Of a stretch of DNA of 64,000 nucleotides, positions 55,277 to 62,728 are shown piece by piece; within the stretch, counting starts at the first letter, position 1; every line of letters begins with the position of its first letter. Both the position numbers and the translations under genes were made by a program. The stretch lies in NCBI GenBank assembly GCA_963771015.1, contig CAVYRN010000006.1, positions 124,001 to 188,000 of the forward strand, written 5' to 3'. The notes under the pieces are model-generated. The model made no database searches, was not told the DNA's origin, and was given only the letters and a program-made list of their open reading frames with translations. This stretch comes from CAVSJJ01 sp963771015 (lineage in GTDB: Bacteria > Actinomycetota > Actinomycetes > Actinomycetales > Dermatophilaceae).

Positions 55277-55292
55277 TTCCCGTCCCTCCGGC

Positions 55293-55964
55293 ATGCTGTC
55301 AACCATGACCGCCACCGCGGGAACCCCGACCGCCGCCACCCCACAGTCCGGGCGGGCGGCCGCCTCGCCCCTCGGCACGGGCGGCGCCGAAGGTCCCGGC
55401 GACACCCAGACCCGGCTCATGATGGCGGCGGCGGACGCCTTCGCCGTGCACGGCTTCCACGCCACGACGACCCGCGACATCGCCGCGCGTGCCGGGCTCT
55501 CCGCCGCCGGGGTCTATGTCCATTTCGCCTCCAAGGAGGACCTGCTCTTCGAGCTGTCCAGACGGGGCCACCTCACCGCCCGCGACCTGCTCGTCGAGGC
55601 CGCCGAGCGGGCCGCGTCGCCGACCCAGGCGCTGCGGGCCATCGTCGGCGGCTTCTCCCGGTGGCACGCCGAGCACTACCAGGTAGGCCGGATCGTGCAG
55701 TTCGAGTTCCGGCACCTCGGCCCGGAGCATCGCGACGAGGTGCTGGCCCTGCGCAAACAGATCGACCGGGTCGTCCAGGACGTCCTCACCGCGGGGGTGG
55801 CGGCCGACGAGTTCGAGGTCGCCGACGTCCCCGACACCGCGCTCGCCCTGCTGTCCATGGCGGTCGACGTCGCCCGTTGGTACGAGCCGGCGGGGCGGCG
55901 CACCCCCGAGGACATCGAGGCGTCATACGGCGCCCTCGCGGTGCGCCTCGTCGCCCGCCGCTGA
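55293..55964 (+). CDS. TetR family transcriptional regulator
   Basis: The 223-residue regulator has a helix-turn-helix at about residues 45-90 ('AADAFAVHGFHATTTRDIAARAGLSAAGVYVHFASKEDLL'-type block, positions given rather than the full run) and an all-helical effector domain after it. The first 40 residues are low-complexity. ATG 55305 is an alternative start. A perfect palindrome directly upstream and a divergent acyl-CoA dehydrogenase gene suggest it represses itself and that gene until an acyl-CoA effector binds; the effector is inference. Confidence 0.87.
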   Translation: MLSTMTATAGTPTAATPQSGRAAASPLGTGGAEGPGDTQTRLMMAAADAFAVHGFHATTTRDIAARAGLSAAGVYVHFASKEDLLFELSRRGHLTARDLLVEAAERAASPTQALRAIVGGFSRWHAEHYQVGRIVQFEFRHLGPEHRDEVLALRKQIDRVVQDVLTAGVAADEFEVADVPDTALALLSMAVDVARWYEPAGRRTPEDIEASYGALAVRLVARR

Positions 55965-55965
55965 C

Positions 55966-56115
55966 CACCAGTCGGCCACCCGCCACCGCGCCGTCGCCTA
56001 CCGCGACGGCATCCCCGTCGGGTGGTGCGACATCGGCGCCCGAGCGATCTCCCGCGGGGCGCCCGGGATGCCCCGCCTCGTCATGCGGCGGACGCTCAGC
56101 GGCCTTCGGGGGTGA
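55966..56115 (+). pseudogene. Possible remnant of a GNAT-type gene
   Basis: After the tetR stop one frame keeps very high third-position GC for about 45 codons and contains 'AVAYRDGIPVGWCDIGAR', which resembles 'GLIAYADDRPVGWVALAPR' of the GNAT gene at 57842-58498. It has no start or domain completeness and overlaps the end of the LLM gene. It may be a decayed acetyltransferase fragment. Confidence 0.25.
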
Positions 56116-57013
56116 TGCCGTCGACCTGGCCGACCACCTCGGCGACGAGCTCGTAGGCCGCGTCGTCGGTGTCGTTCGCCATCCCGACGATGACCTGGTC
56201 CGTCCCGACGGCCGCGAGCGCGCCGAGCCGGTCGACCGCCTCGCCGACGGACACGAACGAAGCGCCGCTCGGCTCGCCCCCGCCCGATCGGGACAGCGCC
56301 ATCCGCGACAGGACCGTCCTCTCGATCTCGCGGTCGTCGCGCCCCACGTCGGCGCAGTGCTGCCGGATGACGTCGAACTTCGCCCGGACCCGATCCGGGC
56401 CCATGTCGAAGATGTTGCACGCGTCGGCGTACCGGGCGACCAGACGCAGCGTCTTCTTCTCACCGCCGCCACCGATGAGGATCGGCGGGTGGGGGCGACG
56501 GACGGACGGCGGGTGGTTCATCGGCCGCTCGAGGGAGTAGTGGGCCCCGGCATACGGCTGCTCGTCACCCGACCACATCTGGTGGGCGATCTGGAGGGTC
56601 TCCTCGAGCCGCTCGAACCGCTCCTTGAGCGGGGGGAAGGGGACGCCGAGCCCGCGGTGCTCGTCCTCGTTCCACGCCGCGCCGATGCCGAGCCAGGCCC
56701 GTCCCCCGGAGAGGGCGTCGAGGGTCGTCACCGTCTTGACGAGCAGCCCGGGATGCCGGTACGTCACCCCGGTCACCATGGTGCCGAGGTCGATCCGCTC
56801 GGTGACGCCGGCCGCGAACGCCAGGGCGGAGTAGCCCTCGAGCATCTCCGCCTCCGGCGGCCCGATGGGCCCGATCTGGAAGAAGTGGTCCATGACCCAC
56901 AACGACGCCATGCCGGCCTGTTCGGCGTTGCGGGCGATGCGGGCGAAGGTCGGGCCGATGGAGGCGGGCGCGTCCGGCCACGAGAAGTTGGAGACCTGCA
57001 GTCCGAGTCGCAT
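56096..57013 (-). CDS. LLM-class F420-dependent oxidoreductase
   Basis: The 305-residue bacterial luciferase-like TIM barrel starts with 'MRLGLQVSNFSWPDAP'. 'ASLWVMDHFFQ' (residues about 35-45), 'IDLGTMVTGVTYRHPGLLVKTVTTLDALSGGRAWLGIGAAW' (about 75-115, including the conserved cofactor-site region) and 'GGGGEKKTLRLVARYAD' follow. This layout is typical of actinobacterial F420-dependent LLM enzymes rather than FMN luciferases. Substrate is unknown. Confidence 0.88.
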   Translation of the reverse strand: MRLGLQVSNFSWPDAPASIGPTFARIARNAEQAGMASLWVMDHFFQIGPIGPPEAEMLEGYSALAFAAGVTERIDLGTMVTGVTYRHPGLLVKTVTTLDALSGGRAWLGIGAAWNEDEHRGLGVPFPPLKERFERLEETLQIAHQMWSGDEQPYAGAHYSLERPMNHPPSVRRPHPPILIGGGGEKKTLRLVARYADACNIFDMGPDRVRAKFDVIRQHCADVGRDDREIERTVLSRMALSRSGGGEPSGASFVSVGEAVDRLGALAAVGTDQVIVGMANDTDDAAYELVAEVVGQVDGITPEGR

Positions 57014-57092
57014 CGGGCCATCATGGGCACGACACCCCCGGCTCCGGCAAGCCCATTCGAGGCTGTGGACCCCGCGAGCCTAGGATGCCCGC

Positions 57093-57827
57093 GTGAGCGA
57101 GCGAGGTGGACACGGCGGGTCCCCGTCCATCGTGACGCCGGACTACTGGTGGTACCAGGCCCGCGCCGACCTCCTCGAGGCGGCCCTGTCCCGGTATGCC
57201 GCCGACGCCGCGCTGGCGCTCGACCTCGGCAGCGCCGACGGGCCCAGCGTGGCCTGGCTGCGCGACCGCGTGGCGCACACCGTGGCCCTCGACATCGACG
57301 TGCGGGGGCTCGGGTCCTCAGGGGTATGCGGGTCGGCACTGTCCCTCCCCTTCGCCGACGACACCTTCGACCTCGTCACGGCGTTCGACGTCATCGAGCA
57401 TCTCGAGCCGGAGGGCGCGGCGCTGGCGGAGGCTGCCCGGGTGCTGTCACCGGGAGGGCGCCTGCTGCTCGCCGTGCCGGCCTACCAGTGGGCGTGGAGC
57501 GACTTCGACGACAAGAACGGCCACCACCGCCGGTACACGCGCGGCCGGCTCGTGGCGGCGGTCGAGGACGCCGGGTTCGTCGTCGACCGGGCGACCCACG
57601 CCTTCGCGTCGGTGTTCCCGCTCTTCGCGACCGAGCGGCTCACCCGACGGGTGCTGCGCTCGCGTCAGACCCATGCGCCCGCCGACATCGTGGAGGTCCC
57701 CGCCGTGGCCCGGTCGGTGCATCAGCTCCTCATGGCCCTGTCCGCCCTCGATCGGCGGGTCCTCACCCGCCGCGACCTGCCGTTCGGCTCATCGGTGTTC
57801 CTCGCCGCCACCCTGCGCCCGAGCTGA
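57093..57827 (+). CDS. Class I SAM-dependent methyltransferase
   Basis: The 244-residue enzyme has motif I 'ALDLGSADGPS' (residues about 44-54), 'LPFADDTFDLVTAFDVIEHLEPEG' (motif II-III, about 87-110) and 'LSPGGRLLLAVPAYQWAWSDFD', typical of UbiE/methyltransferase-11 enzymes that often act on lipids, quinones or glycan intermediates. 'DKNGHHRRYTRGRL' is a conserved block of the group. The TAGGAT hexamer lies 6 bases before the GTG, so it may be leaderless. It is convergent with the GNAT gene. Confidence 0.87.
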   Translation: MSERGGHGGSPSIVTPDYWWYQARADLLEAALSRYAADAALALDLGSADGPSVAWLRDRVAHTVALDIDVRGLGSSGVCGSALSLPFADDTFDLVTAFDVIEHLEPEGAALAEAARVLSPGGRLLLAVPAYQWAWSDFDDKNGHHRRYTRGRLVAAVEDAGFVVDRATHAFASVFPLFATERLTRRVLRSRQTHAPADIVEVPAVARSVHQLLMALSALDRRVLTRRDLPFGSSVFLAATLRPS

Positions 57828-57841
57828 GACGCCCGGGATCC

Positions 57842-58498
57842 TCACAGGGCCAGTCGGAGCACGGGACGGGTCGGCGCGGTTCGGCCCACCTCGGTGAACC
57901 CGGCTGCGGCGAACGTCGAGGCGACCCCGTGGTAGAGCTCGGCGCTGGACACCGTCCCGGTTCGAGCGGCAGTGTCGACGGGCTGCGCCTCGAGGATCCG
58001 GGCGCCGTGGCCCCGGGCGAAGCCGACCGCTCCGGCGAGGAGCGCCGCCGCGACACCGCGGCGCCGCCAGCCCACCCGCACGACGAAACAGGTCACCGAC
58101 CACACGCCCGCATCGTCGAGGTCGGTACCCGCGACCGCGGCCAGGCCCCGGCTCGCCACGAGCCGCGGGTAGGTCGGTCGCGGCGCGAGGGCCACCCACC
58201 CGACGGGGCGGTCATCGGCATACGCGATGAGCCCCGGCGGCCGGGCGTCGCCGGTGACCTGACCTCGCAGGGCCGCCCGGTTGCCGGCGGTGTCGGTGTA
58301 GTCCCAGTCGCGGCCGACCCGCAGGAAGAACTGGCACCAGCAGTGCGCCGGGTCCCCGCGCGTTCCGAAGAGCTCCGCGAGGTCGTCCCACCGCTGCGGG
58401 GTGGCCGGCTCGACCCTCAGGTCCCCGACGCCCGGGTTCCCCACGCTCGCCTCCCCGATGCTCGGGTCATCGCTGCTCGGGCCGTTCACGCCGACCAT
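57842..58498 (-). CDS. GNAT family N-acetyltransferase
   Basis: The 218-residue protein has the acetyl-CoA-binding pattern 'VVRVGWRRRGVAAALLAGAVGFARG' in its second half, preceded by 'GLIAYADDRPVGWVALAPR'. 'GDPAHCWCQFF' near residue 50 is common in a small actinobacterial GNAT group. Residues 10-28 ('SIGEASVGNPGVGDLRV') come from a short DNA repeat of CTCGGGT/CCCGATG type and look unstructured. Its ATG lies 2 bases after the ettA stop, so the two are likely co-transcribed. Substrate unknown. Confidence 0.83.
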   Translation of the reverse strand: MVGVNGPSSDDPSIGEASVGNPGVGDLRVEPATPQRWDDLAELFGTRGDPAHCWCQFFLRVGRDWDYTDTAGNRAALRGQVTGDARPPGLIAYADDRPVGWVALAPRPTYPRLVASRGLAAVAGTDLDDAGVWSVTCFVVRVGWRRRGVAAALLAGAVGFARGHGARILEAQPVDTAARTGTVSSAELYHGVASTFAAAGFTEVGRTAPTRPVLRLAL

Positions 58499-58500
58499 GG

Positions 58501-60183
58501 TCAGTCGCGGGTCAGCTTCCGGTAGGTCACCCGGTGCGGGCGAGCGGCCTCCACGCCGATCCGCTCGATCTTGTTCTTCTCGTAGGCCTCGAAGTTGCCC
58601 TCGAACCAGTACCACTTCGAGGGGTCCTCGTCGTCGCCCTCGTAGGCGAGGATGTGGGTGACGACCCGGTCGAGGAACCACCGGTCGTGGCTGATGACGA
58701 CGGCGCAGCCCGGAAACTCCAGCAGTGCGTTCTCGAGGGACCCGAGGGTCTCGACGTCGAGGTCGTTCGTCGGCTCGTCGAGAAGCAGCAGGTTGCCGCC
58801 CTCCTTGAGGGTGAGCGCCAGGTTGAGCCGGTTGCGCTCGCCGCCCGAGAGCACCCCGGCCCGCTTCTGCTGGTCCGGCCCCTTGAAGCCGAACTGGCTG
58901 ACGTAGGCGCGGGACGGGATCTCGACGTGGCCGACGTTGATGTAGTCGTGCCCGCCCGACACGACCTCCCACAGGCTCTGGTTCGGGTCGATTCCGGCGC
59001 GGCCCTGGTCGACGTAGGAGATGCTCACCGTGTCGCCGACGTCGACGACCCCGGCGTCGGCCTGCTCGAGCCCGACGATCGTCTTGAACAGGGTCGTCTT
59101 GCCGACCCCGTTGGGGCCGATGACACCGACGATCCCGTTGCGGGGCAGCGTGAAGCTGAGGTTGTCGATGAGGACCCGGTCCCCGAAACCCTTGCGGAGG
59201 TCCTTGACCTCGATGACCTTGCTCCCGAGCCGGGGGCCCGGCGGGATCGCGATCTCCTCGAAGTCGAGCTTGCGGGTCCGGTCGGCCTCGGCCGCCATCT
59301 CCTCGTAGCGGGCCAGCCGGGCCTTCGACTTCGTCTGCCGGGCCTTGGCGTTCGAGCGCACCCACTCGAGCTCGTCGGCGAGTCGCTTGGCGAGCTTGGC
59401 GTCCTTGCGGCCCTGGACCTCGAGCCGGGACTGCTTCTTCTCCAGGTACGTCGAGTAGTTGCCCTCATAGGGGTAGGCCCGGCCCCGGTCGAGCTCGAGG
59501 ATCCACTGGGCGACGTTGTCCATGAAGTACCGGTCGTGGGTGACCGCGACGACGGCCCCGTGGTACGCCGCGAGGTGCTGCTCCAGCCACAGGACCGACT
59601 CGGCGTCGAGGTGGTTCGTCGGCTCGTCGAGGAGCAGCAGGTCCGGCTTCTGAAGGAGCAGCTTGCACAGGGCGACCCGACGCCGCTCGCCACCGGAGAG
59701 GACCGCGACGTCGGCATCCGGCGGCGGGCACCGCAGCGCGTCCATCGCCTGCTCCAGCTGGTTGTCGAGGTCCCACGCGTCGGCGTGGTCGATGTCCTCC
59801 TGGAGGTGTCCCATCTCGGCCATCAGGGCGTCGAAGTCGGCGTCGGGCTCGGCCATCTCGGCCGAGATCTGGTTGTAGCGGTCGACCTTGGCCTTGATCT
59901 CGCCGAGCCCCTCCTCGACGTTGCCGAGGACGGTCTTGTCCTCGTTGAGCTCGGGCTCCTGCATGAGGATGCCCACCGAGTAGCCCGGGGTCAGCCGCGC
60001 CTCGCCGTTGGACGGCTGGTCCAGCCCGGCCATGATCTTCAGCACCGACGACTTCCCGGCGCCGTTCGGTCCGACGACGCCGATCTTGGCGCCGGGGTAG
60101 AACGAGATGGTGACGTCGTCGAGGATGACCTTGTCGCCGTACGCCTTGCGGGCACGCGACATCACATAGATGAACTCGGGCAT
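58501..60183 (-). CDS. ettA: Energy-dependent translational throttle protein EttA (ABC-F)
   Basis: The 560-residue ABC-F ATPase binds the ribosomal E site and adjusts translation to energy level. Two ABC cassettes: Walker A 'GPNGAGKSS' near residue 39 and 'GPNGVGKTT' near 362; two 'LSGGERRRVALC'/'LSGGERNRLNLA' signatures; two 'LLLDEPTN' Walker B motifs. The EttA-type arm and the PtIM linker between them ('YLEKKQSRLEVQGRKDAKLAKRLADELEWVRSN') are present, and the start 'MPEFIYVMSRARKAYGDKVIL' is typical. The M. tuberculosis counterpart is Rv2477c, next to ssb as here. Confidence 0.95.
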   Translation of the reverse strand: MPEFIYVMSRARKAYGDKVILDDVTISFYPGAKIGVVGPNGAGKSSVLKIMAGLDQPSNGEARLTPGYSVGILMQEPELNEDKTVLGNVEEGLGEIKAKVDRYNQISAEMAEPDADFDALMAEMGHLQEDIDHADAWDLDNQLEQAMDALRCPPPDADVAVLSGGERRRVALCKLLLQKPDLLLLDEPTNHLDAESVLWLEQHLAAYHGAVVAVTHDRYFMDNVAQWILELDRGRAYPYEGNYSTYLEKKQSRLEVQGRKDAKLAKRLADELEWVRSNAKARQTKSKARLARYEEMAAEADRTRKLDFEEIAIPPGPRLGSKVIEVKDLRKGFGDRVLIDNLSFTLPRNGIVGVIGPNGVGKTTLFKTIVGLEQADAGVVDVGDTVSISYVDQGRAGIDPNQSLWEVVSGGHDYINVGHVEIPSRAYVSQFGFKGPDQQKRAGVLSGGERNRLNLALTLKEGGNLLLLDEPTNDLDVETLGSLENALLEFPGCAVVISHDRWFLDRVVTHILAYEGDDEDPSKWYWFEGNFEAYEKNKIERIGVEAARPHRVTYRKLTRD

Positions 60184-60261
60184 GGGGGAAAGGCTATCGA
60201 GTCACCGCCCCGTGCCCGAATCCGCGCGCCCCCCGGCCGGTCAGGGCGCCCCCCCGGCCGG

Positions 60262-60882
60262 TCAGGCCGCGCTCTCCGTCCGGGGCCCCGTCGCCCCGGC
60301 GCCGCGGCCCGGCCCCCCCGGGGGCTGGTCCGGGCCGTCGACCACCTCGTACGGGTCGGTCTCGGGGTCGCCCGTCCCGGCAGCGGCGGGGGCCTCCTCG
60401 GCGCGCTCTCGGGGCTGGGCGTCGGTCGGCCGGGCCGCGGCACCCCCGTCACCGGCCGCCTGGGCCTCGAACGCCCCCTGGATCACCGGGTCGGCCATCC
60501 GGTCGTTCTCGTCTACCTGGGTGCGGGAGACCTTGGCGAAACGGGTCATGCCGTACGTCAGGTCGTGGCCCACGGCATACGCGTCGATCTCGGCCGTCGT
60601 CCCGTGCGAGCCGTCGGCGCGGGTGAACTGGTTGATCCGCAGCCGGCCGTACACCGTCACCGGCTCACCCTTCTTGAGCGACCGGGACGCGTTGACGCCC
60701 AGCGAGCGGAAGGCGCTCACGTTGAAGAAGCTCGTCGGGCCGTCCTGGTAGCCGCCGCCGGGCGCCGGGCGACGCACGGTCGTGGCGACGCGGAAGACGG
60801 CGACGGCGATGCCCGTCTTGGTCTCCCGCAGCTCTGGGTCGGCGACCAGCCGGCCCTGGATGCTCAGATAGCTCTCGTTCAT
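60262..60882 (-). CDS. ssb: Single-stranded DNA-binding protein, SsbB-like paralogue
   Basis: The 206-residue protein has an N-terminal OB fold ('NESYLSIQGRLVADPELRETKTG', residues about 2-24; 'FFNVSAFRSLGVNASRSLKKGEPVTVYGRLRINQFT' as later block). The C-terminal half is Ala/Pro/Gly-rich. It lacks the acidic 'DDDIPF' tip that housekeeping SSB uses to recruit repair and replication proteins, so it is more like the second actinobacterial SSB (Rv2478c/SsbB). It lies just upstream of ettA in the usual order. Confidence 0.88.
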   Translation of the reverse strand: MNESYLSIQGRLVADPELRETKTGIAVAVFRVATTVRRPAPGGGYQDGPTSFFNVSAFRSLGVNASRSLKKGEPVTVYGRLRINQFTRADGSHGTTAEIDAYAVGHDLTYGMTRFAKVSRTQVDENDRMADPVIQGAFEAQAAGDGGAAARPTDAQPRERAEEAPAAAGTGDPETDPYEVVDGPDQPPGGPGRGAGATGPRTESAA

Positions 60883-61060
60883 CGGTCGTCCCCTTCTCCC
60901 TCCGGACGGCGACGCCGCCCGGCACGGACCCAGCATCGACGTCACACCCCGACACCGGGAGGGACGCCGTCGAGGCTGTGGACGGTGGGCGCCGGTATGC
61001 CGACCCTGTGGACAACCGCACGCGCGAGAGCCGGGCCCCGGCCCCGGGAAGCCGGACCCG

Positions 61061-62728
61061 CTAGACGGCGGCGGCCCGGTCGATGTGCTCGCGGGTCTCC
61101 CGGTGCCGGTCGAGGACCTGGGCCACCGGGGCGACGATGTGCTCGTCGGCGACGTCGGCGATGGACTCGCGCAGCCGCTTCTCCATGACCTTGGCCCGCC
61201 GCCGGCCACCGACCCGCGCGAGGAACCGGGCCCCGAGGGCGAGCAGCAGCCCGGCGACAAGGCCCGCGGCGAGCAGGAGGAACGGGATCGGGAACGGCCC
61301 CCACAGGGGTGCATGGATGTCGGGGAACTGCAGCCAGGTGAGCAGGACGAGAACGACGGTCCACCCGAGCCCGGCGAAGGCCGCCAGGGCGAGAAGGACC
61401 TGCAGCCAGTTGACGGCCCGCCACCACCTCGGGTTCCGCGCCCGCAGCGAGGTCCCGACGACCGCCTGGTCGAGGGTGTCGGCGAGATCCGGGCCACCCG
61501 GGCTGGCGGCATCCGCGACGGCATCGGCCCAGGGCAGCGGTAGGCCCGAACCCGCACGCTCCGCGAGCTGGCGGGTCGCGAGGGTCACCGCCGCCCGTGC
61601 GGCCGGCGTGGGCGGCGGCAGGGAGGAGCGGCCCAGGACGGAGCGCACGTCGGCCTGGCTGATCTCGGCGTGGTCGCTGTCGAGACGCAGCCGACGGAGC
61701 GGGCGTGGGCGGAGGTTGCCGGCCCATCGGGTCAGCGGCCAGCCGATGCGGCTCGCCGCCTCCATCCGGTAGTCGCGGTCGACCGCGCCCACGACGACGG
61801 GCACGCCTGCGGCCCGGGCGAGCGCGTCGACGAGGTCGTCCTGGCCGGTGGCCGCGAGGCGCGGCTCGGCGTCGCCCACCGCCGCGCGCAGCAGCCCCGC
61901 CGCGGCTCGGACGTCGGCCGCGAGGCGGGCCCGGGCCACGCTCCGGGAAGCGACGGCGTTCGCGAGGCGCTGACGCAGCTCGTCGAGCCCGGCGCCGGAG
62001 CGCACCGAGGTCGACAGGACGGTCGCGTCGGGCAAACCGTCGCGCGCCATGAGCCGACGCAGGTCCTCGGTACACGTCTCGACCCCGGCCGGGTCGAGGT
62101 GGTCGATCTGGTTGAGGACGACCATCATGACGGCATCGTGGGTCGACAGCGCGGCGACGTAGTCGTCGTGGAGCCGGGCGTCGGCGTACTTCTGCGGGTC
62201 GGTCACCCAGACGAACAGGTCGACGAGCTCGAGGATCCGTTCGGCCTCCTCTCGATGGGACATCTCCCGCGAGTCGAAGTCCGGCAGGTCGAGCAGGACG
62301 AGCCCACACAGGTCGCCGACGGCGCCGTCCCCCGCCTCCCCGCAGGAGGTGTCGACGTGGTGGCGGGCCCTGACCCCGAGCCAGTCGAGCAGCTCCCCCA
62401 CCGGCTCGTCGCCCCACACCGCGCCCGTGGGCGCGGCCGTCGTGGGACGCCGGGCCCCGACGGTGGCGACCTCGCTGCCGACCAGGGCGTTGAAGATCGA
62501 GGACTTCCCCGACCCGGTGGCCCCGGCCAGGGCGACGACGAGGTGACCGCCGCGCATCCCGGTTCGCTCGCGCAGCTTGGCCACGACCGCCGCGGCATGC
62601 TCGGCCGGCTCCTCCGGGAGCTGACCGTTGCCGGACGCGATGGCGGCCGCCAGCTCGGCGCCCGCGGCGGCCAGGTCCTCGCCCGAGGGGACGGGAACGG
62701 TCGCGGAGCCGCGCCGCAGTGGGCTCAT
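61061..62728 (-). CDS. Membrane-associated GTPase, YfjP/dynamin-like, downstream member
   Basis: The 555-residue protein has a G domain near residues 62-230: P-loop 'GATGSGKSSIFNALVG', DxxG as 'LLDLPDFDS' and 'LNQIDHLD' for the NKXD site. Two membrane helices lie at about 430-450 and 470-500, and the C-terminus is basic with a coiled tendency ('RRRAKVMEKRLRESIADV'). It overlaps the upstream GTPase gene by ATGA. This paired arrangement resembles actinobacterial dynamin-like DynA/DynB, which act at the cell-division membrane in Streptomyces, but this family link is inference. Confidence 0.8.
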   Translation of the reverse strand: MSPLRRGSATVPVPSGEDLAAAGAELAAAIASGNGQLPEEPAEHAAAVVAKLRERTGMRGGHLVVALAGATGSGKSSIFNALVGSEVATVGARRPTTAAPTGAVWGDEPVGELLDWLGVRARHHVDTSCGEAGDGAVGDLCGLVLLDLPDFDSREMSHREEAERILELVDLFVWVTDPQKYADARLHDDYVAALSTHDAVMMVVLNQIDHLDPAGVETCTEDLRRLMARDGLPDATVLSTSVRSGAGLDELRQRLANAVASRSVARARLAADVRAAAGLLRAAVGDAEPRLAATGQDDLVDALARAAGVPVVVGAVDRDYRMEAASRIGWPLTRWAGNLRPRPLRRLRLDSDHAEISQADVRSVLGRSSLPPPTPAARAAVTLATRQLAERAGSGLPLPWADAVADAASPGGPDLADTLDQAVVGTSLRARNPRWWRAVNWLQVLLALAAFAGLGWTVVLVLLTWLQFPDIHAPLWGPFPIPFLLLAAGLVAGLLLALGARFLARVGGRRRAKVMEKRLRESIADVADEHIVAPVAQVLDRHRETREHIDRAAAV

